From NCBI GenBank assembly GCA_029066845.1, contig JAIEFR010000024.1, positions 1-58,647 of the forward strand: 58,647 nt of DNA, in the 5' to 3' direction. Shown here in pieces: positions 18,571-26,880 of this stretch. The notes under the pieces were generated by a model that saw only the letters and a list, made by a program, of their open reading frames with translations, had not been told where the DNA came from and did no database searches. Numbering within the stretch: position 1 is the first letter of the stretch; each line of letters begins with the position of its first letter. This DNA is from Clostridia bacterium. GTDB taxonomy: Bacteria > Bacillota > Clostridia > Christensenellales > Borkfalkiaceae. Made by a program: the position numbers and the translations under genes.

Positions 18571-20101
18571 GCGTTTGGATAACGTAAAACTTCCCCTGGG
18601 CAAACCCGAAAGCGACCTTCTAAAAATCGCCGCAAAGAGTCTGGGCAGGGAAGTAAAATTTTTTAAAATAATAAAAAAATCTCTCGACGCGCGCGACAAG
18701 CGCAACATCTTCTGGCTGTATTCAATCGCCTTTTCTTCAACCGCGGAGGAGGAGCAAAAGCCGACGTTAGAAAGAGTTAAAAACCCGCCGACAGTCGCCG
18801 TTATAGGCGGCGGTCCTGCGGGGCTTTTCTGTGCCGTGCGCCTTGTCGAGCACGGCTTTAAACCTGTCGTAATAGAGCGCGGCGAGTGCGTGGAGGAGCG
18901 CAGACAGACCTGCCTGAATTTCTTTGATAACCGCGTGTTAAACCAAGAGAGCAACGTGCAGTTCGGCGAGGGCGGCGCGGGCGCATTTTCGGACGGCAAG
19001 CTCAACACGCGCACAAAGGACGGACTCAACCGCGACGTGCTTTCTCTGTTCGTAAAGTTCGGCGCACCCGAGGACGTCGCCTATCTCAACAAGCCCCACG
19101 TCGGCAGCGACAAGCTGTACGGTGTGCTTCAAAATCTGCGCGCGTTCGTCACCGCAAACGGCGGCAGCTATATGTTCGATACCAAGCTGGTCGGCATAGG
19201 ACAAGCGGACGGCGCGCTTAAGTCTTTAAAACTTCAAAACGTCAAGAGCGGAAAGACCACTGAGTTGAACGTGGACTGCGCAGTGCTTGCCGTCGGTCAC
19301 TCGGCGCGCGACACCTACGAAATGCTCAATGATAGCGGCGTGTATATGGAAGCGCGCGACTTTGCCGTGGGGGTCAGGGTGGAGCACCTTGCCCAATCGA
19401 TAGGTCTTGCGCAGTACGGCGAAAATTATAAGCTTCTGCCGACGGCGGACTATCAGCTGGTCAGCCACGCGCACGAACGCACGGTATTCACTTTCTGTAT
19501 GTGCCCGGGCGGCGTAGTCATTCCCGCGGCAAGCGAGAAAGGCGGAGTGGTCGTCAACGGTATGAGTATGCGCGCACGCGACGGCGCAAATTCCAATTCC
19601 GCGCTTATGGTGCAGATGCACCGTTCCGATTTCGGGTCGGACGATTTGTTTGCGGGCGTCCGCTTTCAGCGCGAGCTCGAACGAAACGCATTTATTGCGG
19701 GCGGCGAAAGCTACCGCGCGCCCTGCCAGCTTTTTAAAGACTTTGCTGCGGACAGGCAGTCGTCGGGCTTTGGCGAGGTCAAGCCGACGTACGCGGCGGG
19801 CACGGCGTTCGCGCCCCTTTCGCAGGTGCTTCCCAAGGTTGCGGTGCAGGCGCTCAAAGCGGCAATACCCGATATGGGCAGAAGGTTAAAGGGCTTCGAC
19901 AGTCCCGACGCGCTGCTGACGGGCGTGGAAACGCGCTTCTCGTCACCCGTAAAGATAGTCAGGGGAGAGGACTTGCAGTGCGTATCTTTAAAAAATCTTT
20001 ATCCCTGCGGCGAGGGCAGCGGTTACAGCGGCGGAATAACTTCCTCCGCGGCGGACGGCTTGAAGGTTGCCGAAACCATCTTTGCGCGCTATTTACAATA
20101 A
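18563..20101 (+). CDS. COG2509-family FAD-dependent dehydrogenase
   Basis: A 512-residue flavoprotein of unknown substrate. Residues 1-85 form the basic N-terminal domain of this family. The dinucleotide motif VAVIGGGPAGLFCAVRL follows near 92, then RGECVEERRQTC, FGEGGAGAFSDGKLNTR, the conserved SHAHERTVFTFCMCPGG, and a C-terminal EGSGYSGGITSSAADG FAD motif. I chose the ATG at 18563 rather than one eleven codons earlier because the family begins just before KRLDNVKLPLG and the ATG sits in the stop region of the upstream gene (overlap of eight bases). Likely co-transcribed with it. No redox partner is evident nearby. Confidence 0.87.
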   Translation: MIKRLDNVKLPLGKPESDLLKIAAKSLGREVKFFKIIKKSLDARDKRNIFWLYSIAFSSTAEEEQKPTLERVKNPPTVAVIGGGPAGLFCAVRLVEHGFKPVVIERGECVEERRQTCLNFFDNRVLNQESNVQFGEGGAGAFSDGKLNTRTKDGLNRDVLSLFVKFGAPEDVAYLNKPHVGSDKLYGVLQNLRAFVTANGGSYMFDTKLVGIGQADGALKSLKLQNVKSGKTTELNVDCAVLAVGHSARDTYEMLNDSGVYMEARDFAVGVRVEHLAQSIGLAQYGENYKLLPTADYQLVSHAHERTVFTFCMCPGGVVIPAASEKGGVVVNGMSMRARDGANSNSALMVQMHRSDFGSDDLFAGVRFQRELERNAFIAGGESYRAPCQLFKDFAADRQSSGFGEVKPTYAAGTAFAPLSQVLPKVAVQALKAAIPDMGRRLKGFDSPDALLTGVETRFSSPVKIVRGEDLQCVSLKNLYPCGEGSGYSGGITSSAADGLKVAETIFARYLQ

Positions 20102-20139
20102 AAACATAATTTGTTCATACAGTTTACACATTGACGGAC

Positions 20140-20238
20140 TATAATAGCCTCACAACAAAGTTCCGCACACACTAACTTTTTTCATATTCTCTCTTAAAAG
20201 AAAACACACGGCACAAACGTGCAGTGTGTTTTCTTTTT
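20140..20238 (+). ncRNA. Possible small RNA (promoter-like box to terminator)
   Basis: This 186-base gap holds a TATAAT (20140-20145) with no clear -35, then about 45 bases without a reading frame, then a terminator. Transcription from it would give an RNA of roughly 85-90 nt. The weak promoter makes the call uncertain; the terminator alone may simply serve the flavoprotein operon. Confidence 0.3.
20196..20238 (+). terminator. Rho-independent terminator after the flavoprotein operon
   Basis: Stem AAAAGAAAACACAC / GTGTGTTTTCTTTT with an inner GCAC/GTGC helix; the right arm itself provides the T-run. Confidence 0.85.
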
Positions 20239-20287
20239 GCCGCGCGTGGCATATTCGGCGCCCGCCCGCGAATAGAATTTATTTGAA

Positions 20288-21007
20288 ATGAAAAACAGTC
20301 TGTTCACCCAAATGATATACCGTATAGTGCTCTGCTGCGTTGCGGGGCTCGCAACGCTGTTGTCGTTCAGATTCTTTTATAACGTCTACACGAACGACAG
20401 CACGTGGGATTTCGTAAAGGGCGTTTCCGACCTGAACCTGAATTTTTTAAAGTACTACACTAACATTTCCAACTGGCTGGTCTTCGGCGTATCGGTTGCG
20501 GTGCTCGCGGACAACGTAAAGAGGGTGCGGGCGGGCGAAAAATACGGACACAACAGAGTTGTGCCCGCGCTCAAATTTATGACTACCGTAATGATTGCCG
20601 TCACCTTTCTGGTGTACAGCACTATGCTCGAAAACCCGTTTACAATAAGGTACTGGCGTAACCTGTACAACCTTTCCTGTCACGTCTTTTCGCCTGTTTT
20701 GTTCGTGCTCGACTTTATGCTTTTCGACGAGCACAGGACGGTAAAGGTTTACTACCCCGTGCTCGGTCTTATATTTCCATTGATTTACTTTTTTTATATA
20801 CTGCTGCTCGGCGCGTGCATACCCGACTTCAAATATCCCTATTTCTTCCTCGACGTAGATAAATACGGCTACGGTATAGTGGGGCTGGGCGTGCTTGCGT
20901 TCACTGCGGGCTTCCTCATAATCGGCTACCTGCTATGGCTGTACGATAAACTTATAAAAGTAAACGGCAAGTGGAAGCTGGTTTTCAGCCGATCGTTTCA
21001 ACGTTGA
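20288..21007 (+). CDS. Pr6Pr-family integral membrane protein
   Basis: A 239-residue protein with about six membrane helices. Family signatures visible are KYYTNISNWLVF (helix 2), the CHVFSPVLFVLDFMLFDEH segment, PLIYFFYILL and YPYFFLDVDKYGYG. Pr6Pr proteins are distantly related to the FAR-17a/AIG1 hydrolases, but no bacterial function is established. There is no Shine-Dalgarno sequence; a TAGAAT at 20273-20278 would give a leader of about three bases. Its last 23 bases overlap the 3' end of the convergent pyruvate kinase gene, so the two messages are complementary there. Confidence 0.8.
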   Translation: MKNSLFTQMIYRIVLCCVAGLATLLSFRFFYNVYTNDSTWDFVKGVSDLNLNFLKYYTNISNWLVFGVSVAVLADNVKRVRAGEKYGHNRVVPALKFMTTVMIAVTFLVYSTMLENPFTIRYWRNLYNLSCHVFSPVLFVLDFMLFDEHRTVKVYYPVLGLIFPLIYFFYILLLGACIPDFKYPYFFLDVDKYGYGIVGLGVLAFTAGFLIIGYLLWLYDKLIKVNGKWKLVFSRSFQR

Positions 21008-22406
21008 TAAGGTTGCTGTTGCCGCTCTTGCCGTTGGGCGTACCGCCGGTAAGAACAATCCTGTCGCCCTTGCTGACAAGCCCCGTATCTATTGCGGCGC
21101 GCTTTGCGTAGTGGAAGAGTACGTCCACGGAATAGAACTCCTCGCTCATAACGGGTATAACGCCCCAGCTCAGCGCAAGCTTTCTGTAAGCGCGTTCGTC
21201 CGTGGTCATACCGATAATGTCAATCATAGGTCTGAAACGCGAAACCGTTCTTGCCGTGCCGCCCGTACGCGTGCACACGACTATAACCTTTGCGCCGATG
21301 TCCTCGGCAAGCGTGCAGGCGGAGTGGGAGAGCGCTTCCGCAAGATTTTTAATGTGATAGTCGCTGTCCTTTATATACGCAATGTAGCTGGTGTTCAGCT
21401 CGGCCTGCTGCGCGATTTTCGCCATCGCCTTAACCGCCTCTACGGGATACATACCCGCAGCCGTCTCGCCGGAAAGCATAATGGCGGAGGAGCCGTCGTA
21501 AACGGCGTTTGCAACGTCGGAAATTTCCGCTCTGGTAGGTCTGGGCTGTTTAATCATAGATTCCAGCATTTCGGTTGCCGTAATAGAACGCTTTCCGCGT
21601 CTGCGGCATTTGTTTATAATTGTCTTCTGAATTGCGGGCAGCTCCTCGAAGGGAACTTCAACGCCGAGGTCGCCGCGCGCAACCATAACGCCGCCGCACA
21701 CGTCGATAATGGAGTCGAGGTTGTTTACGCCCGAGCGGCTTTCGATTTTCGCAATCAGCTCGATCTGGTCGTCCTTGTCGCCGCACTCTCTCAGCCAGTT
21801 CCTCACGTCTATAAGGTCCTGCGCCTTGGATACGAAGGAGCACGCAACGAAATCTATTCCCTGCTCTACGCCGAACTTCAGGTCTGCTTTGTCCTGCTCG
21901 GAAAGGTATTCCATTTCCAGCTCCTTGTCGGGGAAGAACATCGACTTGCGGTTGGAAAGCTCGCCGCCGACGATAACCTTGCAGATAACGTTGGGCTTTT
22001 CAACCTTAACTACTTCGAATATTATAAGACCGTTGTTCAACAAAATTTTGTCGCCGGGGAACATCTGCTCGCAGATGCCGGCAAAGGAAACGGAAACGCG
22101 CGTCTTGTCGCCTTCAACCTCGTCGGTGGTAAAGGTAAAGGTATCGCCGTCTTTTAAATTGACCTTGCCCTTCGCAAAGGTCTTAATGCGGAATTCGGGA
22201 CCCTTGGTGTCCAGGAGAATGGGCAGTGGCACCTTCTTTTTTTCGCGCACCCTCTTGATAAGGTCAATCTTAACCGCGTGTTCCTCGTGCGTTCCGTGCG
22301 AGAAATTGAGTCTGGCAACGTTCATACCCGCGTCAATCATCTTGGATAAAACTTCTTCGCTTTCGCTTGCGGGACCGAGCGTACATATAATCTTTGTTTT
22401 CTTCAT
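20985..22406 (-). CDS. pyk: Pyruvate kinase
   Basis: Converts phosphoenolpyruvate and ADP to pyruvate and ATP, the last step of glycolysis. The 473-residue protein begins KKTKIICTLGPAS; NFSHG with its potassium/substrate asparagine is at about 34-38, LDTKGPEFR near 66-74, the catalytic lysine in IELIAKIESRSG near 222-226, and the metal-binding MVARGDLGVEVP and ATEMLESM (LESMIKQPRPTRAE) stretches follow. The C-terminal allosteric domain is present, but not the extra PEP-synthase-like domain found in Bacillus. GGGAG precedes the ATG. It is monocistronic on the minus strand. Confidence 0.95.
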   Translation of the reverse strand: MKKTKIICTLGPASESEEVLSKMIDAGMNVARLNFSHGTHEEHAVKIDLIKRVREKKKVPLPILLDTKGPEFRIKTFAKGKVNLKDGDTFTFTTDEVEGDKTRVSVSFAGICEQMFPGDKILLNNGLIIFEVVKVEKPNVICKVIVGGELSNRKSMFFPDKELEMEYLSEQDKADLKFGVEQGIDFVACSFVSKAQDLIDVRNWLRECGDKDDQIELIAKIESRSGVNNLDSIIDVCGGVMVARGDLGVEVPFEELPAIQKTIINKCRRRGKRSITATEMLESMIKQPRPTRAEISDVANAVYDGSSAIMLSGETAAGMYPVEAVKAMAKIAQQAELNTSYIAYIKDSDYHIKNLAEALSHSACTLAEDIGAKVIVVCTRTGGTARTVSRFRPMIDIIGMTTDERAYRKLALSWGVIPVMSEEFYSVDVLFHYAKRAAIDTGLVSKGDRIVLTGGTPNGKSGNSNLINVETIG

Positions 22407-22436
22407 AATTAACTCCCAAAAATTTTTTACGCTTTT

Positions 22437-22465
22437 ATTTTAGAATAAATGAAAGTAAATTGCAA
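22437..22465 (-). promoter_or_regulatory. Promoter of pyk
   Basis: On the minus strand TTGCAA (22460-22465), 17-nt spacer, TAAAAT (22437-22442). Confidence 0.7.
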
Positions 22466-22483
22466 TAATTATCTCGGAAATAG

Positions 22484-22513
22484 TTGTACAAAAAATAAAA
22501 ATCGTGTTAAAAT
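22484..22513 (+). promoter_or_regulatory. Promoter of rnpB
   Basis: TAAAAT (22508-22513) with an extended TGT, and a weak -35 TTGTAC (22484-22489, 18-nt spacer). +1 falls at about 22520, exactly before helix P1. Confidence 0.65.
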
Positions 22514-22520
22514 GTAAAAA

Positions 22521-22876
22521 ATCCGAGTTAATTATACGGTTGCGGGCAAAGAAATTTGCGTGAGGAAAGTCCGAGCATCACAGGGCAAGGGTGCCTGTTA
22601 ACGGCAGGTGAAGGCGACTTCAAGGAAAGTGAACAGAAATATACCGCAGCTTTTAGCTGTAAGGTTGGAATGGCGAGGTAAGAGCTCACCGTGGCGGCGG
22701 TAACGCTGCCAGCCAGTCAAACCCCACCCGATGCAAGATTGGGATAATACCTTATTTAGATATAGGGGCTGCCCGTCCGGTATTATCCGTTAACATCGCT
22801 CGAACCGTTCGGCGACGAACGGTCTAGATAGATAACCGTACACGACAGAACTCGGCTTACAGATTAATCTCGGATT
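22521..22876 (+). ncRNA. rnpB: RNase P RNA (bacterial)
   Basis: Catalytic RNA that removes 5' leaders from pre-tRNAs. The 5' conserved block GAGGAAAGTCCGAGCATC is at 22561-22578 and its P4 partner ACAGAACTCGGCTTACAG lies near the 3' end (about 22845-22862). Helix P1 is closed by ATCCGAG (22521-22527) and CTCGGAT (22869-22875). The internal arrangement looks like the common ancestral (A) class rather than the Bacillus B class, judged by eye from the conserved blocks only. The gene fills most of the roughly 540-base gap between pyk and the next coding sequence. Confidence 0.95.
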
Positions 22877-22892
22877 TTGAATTTTAAAATAT

Positions 22893-22921
22893 TTTACTTC
22901 CCAGTATACTGGGAGTATAAT
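22893..22921 (+). promoter_or_regulatory. Promoter with a 14-bp palindromic operator in its spacer
   Basis: TATAAT at 22916-22921; weak -35 TTTACT (22893-22898, 17-nt spacer). The perfect palindrome CCCAGTATACTGGG (22900-22913) fills the spacer, the classical place for a repressor. Candidate regulator unknown. Confidence 0.65.
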
Positions 22922-22950
22922 TTATATACATATTTACGGGAGGAAAGAAA

Positions 22951-23277
22951 ATGCGTTGTAAATATTGCGGAAGAGAAACAAGTGGCAACGCGGAGATTTG
23001 TTCTTATTGTATATTGCAACTAAAGTCAAAAAATAGTATTGACAGTAGCAGTAAGCCGCCGGAAAACACGATAGCGGTAGTGGGCTTTGTCCTTTCGTTT
23101 TTTGTTGCTATCGCCGGTTTGATTTGCTCGATAATCGGTTACAATAGGGCGCTAAACGATGGTGCGCCTCATAAGGAGCTTGCTAAGGCAGGTATTATTT
23201 TGAGTGCCATTGCTACGGTGTGGGGATTTATCGCAATCATAATTTATGTTTCGGTAATTATAACCGCACTGATTTAA
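22951..23277 (+). CDS. Zinc-ribbon plus DUF4190-like small membrane protein
   Basis: A 108-residue protein. The N terminus MRCKYCGRETSGNAEICSYC holds two CxxC pairs, a zinc ribbon, then a polar linker and two membrane helices (about 42-63 and 82-107) with a short charged cytoplasmic loop (YNRALNDGAPHKELAKAGI) characteristic of DUF4190. Function unknown; such proteins are often envelope-stress genes. A GGGAGG ribosome site precedes the ATG. Expression is probably repressed through the palindrome inside its promoter. It sits alone between rnpB and a shared terminator. Confidence 0.75.
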   Translation: MRCKYCGRETSGNAEICSYCILQLKSKNSIDSSSKPPENTIAVVGFVLSFFVAIAGLICSIIGYNRALNDGAPHKELAKAGIILSAIATVWGFIAIIIYVSVIITALI

Positions 23278-23299
23278 GACTTTTTAAATGAATAGAATT

Positions 23300-23333
23300 A
23301 AAAGGCGTGCCTTCGGGCACGCCTTTTTTAAAC
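23300..23333. terminator. Bidirectional terminator
   Basis: Stem AAAAGGCGTGCC / GGCACGCCTTTT around a TTCG loop, T-runs on both strands. The tmcAL stop codon lies in its right flank. Confidence 0.9.
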
Positions 23334-24473
23334 CAAAATCATTTTTTCGTTAGGGTTGTCGAGAATAAGCGGAGTGCTCAGATACCGCCATAAGCCGTAT
23401 GCTTTGGACGACAACTCCGCGCACATTTGTGCGCTTTCGGTGTTTTCTGGAGTAACCGTCAGCAGAGGGAGCAGCTCGTCCGCGCGTTCCTTTTTAACCG
23501 CAAGCACTTTGATTGGCAATTTGCTCTGCAAAAATTCCTGCGCTTGGTCGGCGTACAAGCCCAAAAGATTTGCGGTAAGTATGCGCCTGATGCGCGCCTT
23601 GGAATAGCGCTTGGAACACGCTAGCTCGGTAATTTCTTCGAAGGAGTGCCCGAAAGCAAGACTTTTCAGTCTGTTTTCCAGCCCCTCGGTACAGCCGTAA
23701 ACGCGCTTCAAATTTTCCTTGTCGCAAAGGTACAGCCAGTCCGCGGCAAGGCGGCGGAACCTCTCGCCGTTATCGGCGGATTTTATAAAGTCGTCATATG
23801 AACATTCGGGCATTTCGCTCTTGATTTGCGGGGTGTCGGCGTTTGCGCGTATGCCGCTCGCCGAAGAATATCCCCCAGCAAGCCTCTCGTCGTTAAAGCC
23901 CGCGCCCACGCGCTTTACGGGTACAAGTTTTATATCTGCGCCCGCGCTCAGTATGGCTTTCGCGTATTCAACGCCCAGCACGTTGTTGGGGGAGGAGAGC
24001 AACTCGCCGTTGCCGCCGCACGCCCCGAACGCCGCGCCGTAGCTCTTTATATAACTTTCGCCCCCGTCGAGGTGCTTTTCAAGCGTAGCCTTAAAAAGCG
24101 CACTCTCGTTAGTCAGAATTTTGGCGGCACTTTCGAATTTTCCGCCGTCCTCGCAGCTGCTCTCGCAGCCGAACGCAACGCATTTGACCTGCGGTATCGA
24201 CGAAATAATACTAACCGCACCCTTTGCAAAAATTTCCGCGGGCGCAACGGCAAAGTGGGCGGGCAGTTCGACGACGGCGTCTGCGCCGCATAAAATCGCG
24301 TGTTTGGCACGCAAAAATTTGTCGGTGCGGCATATTTCTCCGCGCTGCGTAAAGCTTCCGCTCATCACGCACAGCACCGCGTCGCAACCGCTCAGCTCGC
24401 GCGCACGCCGCAGTAAATATGCGTGACCGTTATGAAAGGGATTAAATTCACAAATAATAGCACAAATTTCCAT
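23328..24473 (-). CDS. tmcAL: tRNA(Met) cytidine acetate ligase
   Basis: Acetylates C34 of elongator tRNA-Met (ac4C) using acetate and ATP; the B. subtilis homologue is YlbM. The 381-residue protein has the nucleotidyl-transferase motif ICEFNPFHNGHAYLL at about 7-21 (HxGH type, here HNGH), SGSFTQRGE near 39-47, ELPAHFAVAPAEIFA and FGCESS, all conserved in the family. The C-terminal half (SYDDFIKS onward) is the tRNA-binding region. It is divergent from pta-ackA, the acetate-producing pathway; its own acetate substrate is therefore made next door. No strong ribosome site is seen. Confidence 0.93.
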   Translation of the reverse strand: MEICAIICEFNPFHNGHAYLLRRARELSGCDAVLCVMSGSFTQRGEICRTDKFLRAKHAILCGADAVVELPAHFAVAPAEIFAKGAVSIISSIPQVKCVAFGCESSCEDGGKFESAAKILTNESALFKATLEKHLDGGESYIKSYGAAFGACGGNGELLSSPNNVLGVEYAKAILSAGADIKLVPVKRVGAGFNDERLAGGYSSASGIRANADTPQIKSEMPECSYDDFIKSADNGERFRRLAADWLYLCDKENLKRVYGCTEGLENRLKSLAFGHSFEEITELACSKRYSKARIRRILTANLLGLYADQAQEFLQSKLPIKVLAVKKERADELLPLLTVTPENTESAQMCAELSSKAYGLWRYLSTPLILDNPNEKMILV

Positions 24474-24480
24474 TTTAATC

Positions 24481-24509
24481 TTTACAACCGCAAAAATTTA
24501 TTATATAAT
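24481..24509 (+). promoter_or_regulatory. Promoter of pta-ackA
   Basis: TTTACA (24481-24486), 17-nt spacer, TATAAT (24504-24509), giving a leader of about 75 bases. AAGGAG precedes pta. Confidence 0.75.
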
Positions 24510-24589
24510 GATACCGTTCAATAATCCGCCGTCTACTTGTATTATAAAGCATAAAAGCGGATAAATAAAGCATTTTAAGGAGTTTTGAT

Positions 24590-25594
24590 ATGGGATTACT
24601 TGAAGAGATTAAGGCAAAGGCTGCCGCACGCAAAAAGACCATAGTTCTTTGCGAGGGCGAGGACAAGCGCGTTATCGAAGCCGCGGCTAAGATAACCAAG
24701 GAAGGCATTGCCAAAATAGTTCTTATAGGTAATAAAGAGGAGTGCGCAAAGGTTGCGCCCGGCGTTGACCTTACGGGCGTTACGCTCATCGATCCGCTTA
24801 CGTCGGACAAGACCGCAAAATACGCGGCGATTTTATACGAAGCAAGAAAGGCAAAAGGTATGACCGAGGAGCAGGCGGCAGAGCAGGCTAAGGACAGAAC
24901 TATGTTCGGCGCGCTTATGCTCAAAGCGGGCGACGTTGACGGCTACGTTTCGGGCGCCTGCCATTCTACGGCAAACACGCTCCGTCCCGGCTTGCAGGTT
25001 GTAAAGACCGCCCCCGGCATCAAGACCGTATCTAGCTGTTTCATAATGATAGCCCCCGAGGGTGAAAACAAATACAATCCCGACGGCGTTGCTGTATTCG
25101 CGGACTGCGCAATCAATATCGAGCCCGACGCACAGCAGCTTGCCGACATCGCGGTATCCTCCGCAAAGACGGCAAAGGCAATCGCCGGCATCGAGCCCAG
25201 AGTAGCAATGCTTTCGTTCTCGACCAAGGGAAGCGGCAACGACGACAAATTCTTCAAGTCCGTTCCCAAAATGCAGGAGGCAACCGCGCTTGCAAAGGAG
25301 ATGGCTCCCGACCTCGCGCTCGACGGCGAATTCCAGTTCGACGCGGCAGTCGCTCCCGAAGTTGGTCAGCTTAAAGCTCCCGGCTCCAAGGTAGCTGGTC
25401 ACGCAAACGTATTCGTGTTCCCCAACATCAACGCGGGCAACATCGGCTACAAAATCGCACAGCGTTTCGGCGGCTATATGGCAATCGGTCCCATTTGCCA
25501 GGGCTTTGCAAGACCTCTGAACGATTTGTCGAGAGGCTGCAACGTGGAAGATATCGTTGCTACCGTCGCAGTTACTGCATTACAGGCAGAGTAA
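24590..25594 (+). CDS. pta: Phosphate acetyltransferase
   Basis: Transfers the acetyl group of acetyl-CoA to phosphate, first step of acetate formation with ATP gain. It is the short clostridial form, 334 residues, without the N-terminal DRTGG regulatory domain. Conserved blocks: LCEGEDKRVIEAA near 16-28, TMFGALMLKAGDVDGYVSGA near 103-122, ML.FSTKGSG near 204-212 and FPNINAGNIGYKIAQRF near 276-292. AAGGAG is positioned well for the ATG. ackA follows after 19 bases in the same operon. Confidence 0.96.
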   Translation: MGLLEEIKAKAAARKKTIVLCEGEDKRVIEAAAKITKEGIAKIVLIGNKEECAKVAPGVDLTGVTLIDPLTSDKTAKYAAILYEARKAKGMTEEQAAEQAKDRTMFGALMLKAGDVDGYVSGACHSTANTLRPGLQVVKTAPGIKTVSSCFIMIAPEGENKYNPDGVAVFADCAINIEPDAQQLADIAVSSAKTAKAIAGIEPRVAMLSFSTKGSGNDDKFFKSVPKMQEATALAKEMAPDLALDGEFQFDAAVAPEVGQLKAPGSKVAGHANVFVFPNINAGNIGYKIAQRFGGYMAIGPICQGFARPLNDLSRGCNVEDIVATVAVTALQAE

Positions 25595-25613
25595 TTTCAA
25601 GGAGAGAAAATAA

Positions 25614-26804
25614 ATGAAAATATTGGTAGTTAACGCAGGAAGCTCTTCACTTAAATATCAGCTTATAGATATGGAAACCGAAGCCGTACTTGCAAAGGGC
25701 GGCGTTGAAAGAATAGGTATTCCCGGTTCGCTCTTAAAGGCAAAGGGTAACGGCAAGGAAAAGGTATACACCCAGGATATGCCCAACCACAAGGTTGCAA
25801 TTGAGCTTGTGCTTTCCGCATTGCAGGACGGCGAAATCGGCGTTATCAAATCGATGAACGAAATCGGCGCGGTAGGTCACAGAGTAGTTGCCAGCGGCGA
25901 ATACTTCAAAAAGCCCACGCTCGTCAACGATGAGGTTATCAAAACGCTTGAAAAGACCTTCGAGCTTGCGCCCCTGCACAATCCCGCGGCGGCTACGGGC
26001 TTAAAGGCTTGCATAGAGGTTATGCCCAAAACGCCTATGGCGCTCGTATTCGATACGTCCTTCCACCAGACGATGCCCGAAAAGGCGTATATGTTCGGTA
26101 TCAAGTACGAAGATTATAAGGAATACGGCGTAAGAAAGTACGGCGCGCACGGCACCAGCCACAAATTCGTTTCTGCGGAAGCGGCAAAGTATCTCGGTAA
26201 AAAGCCTTCGGAGCTTAAAATAGTAACCTGCCACCTCGGTAACGGTTCGTCCATTTCGGCGGTTGACGGCGGCAAGTGCGTTGATACGTCTATGGGCTTC
26301 ACTCCTTTGGACGGCGTGCTTATGGGTACGCGTTCGGGCTGCATAGACGCGTCTGCGGTTGAATTCCTTGCAAGAAAGAAGGGCTTGAACCACGCGGATA
26401 TGGTAACTTACCTCAACAAGCAGTGCGGCGTTGCTGGTATTTCGGGCGTTTCTTCCGACTTCCGCGACCTTGACAACGGAGCAAAGGAGGGCAACGCAAG
26501 GTGCGCTCTCGCTCTGGATATGTTCAATTACCAGACCAAGAAATTCGTCGGCTCCTACGCTGCGGCAATGGGCGGACTTGACTGCATAGTGTTCACCGCA
26601 GGCATCGGCGAAAACTCGCCCGGCGTTCGCGAAGGCGTTTGCGAAGGACTTGAATTCCTCGGCGTGCAGCTCGACAAGGCGGAAAACGCAAAGCGCGTGG
26701 ACGGCATACACGAAGTATCCGTCAAGGGCAGCAAGGTAAAAGTGCTTGTAATTCCTACGAACGAAGAGCTTGTAATCGCAAGAGAAACGGCGGAACTTTT
26801 ATAA
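25614..26804 (+). CDS. ackA: Acetate kinase
   Basis: Converts acetyl phosphate and ADP to acetate and ATP. The 396-residue ASKHA-fold protein has the N-terminal NAGSSSLKYQL signature at about 6-16, GHRVVASGEYF, the catalytic Asp in FDTSFHQTMP near 148-157, the conserved arginine in YGAHGTSHKFVS, the phosphate loop HLGNGSSISA near 208-217, and FTAGIGENSP near 326-335. AAGGAGAG precedes the start. Together with pta this shows substrate-level phosphorylation to acetate as an energy route. Confidence 0.97.
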   Translation: MKILVVNAGSSSLKYQLIDMETEAVLAKGGVERIGIPGSLLKAKGNGKEKVYTQDMPNHKVAIELVLSALQDGEIGVIKSMNEIGAVGHRVVASGEYFKKPTLVNDEVIKTLEKTFELAPLHNPAAATGLKACIEVMPKTPMALVFDTSFHQTMPEKAYMFGIKYEDYKEYGVRKYGAHGTSHKFVSAEAAKYLGKKPSELKIVTCHLGNGSSISAVDGGKCVDTSMGFTPLDGVLMGTRSGCIDASAVEFLARKKGLNHADMVTYLNKQCGVAGISGVSSDFRDLDNGAKEGNARCALALDMFNYQTKKFVGSYAAAMGGLDCIVFTAGIGENSPGVREGVCEGLEFLGVQLDKAENAKRVDGIHEVSVKGSKVKVLVIPTNEELVIARETAELL

Positions 26805-26831
26805 AAAAGCGCAATTACGGCGCGTTTTGAG

Positions 26832-26861
26832 TTGACAAAGCGCGCAAACGTAATATATAAT
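26832..26861 (+). promoter_or_regulatory. Promoter of yceD-rpmF
   Basis: TTGACA (26832-26837), 18-nt spacer, TATAAT (26856-26861). The leader to the yceD ATG is only about 13 bases and has no Shine-Dalgarno sequence. Confidence 0.75.
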
Positions 26862-26880
26862 CGTGTAGTCGGCTCAGAAT

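Noticed and set aside
22801-22827. Recurrent ACCGTTCGG words (also near 39545 and 40460)
   Set aside because: One copy is a helix of RNase P RNA and others are hairpin arms; the short word repeats do not form a shared element.
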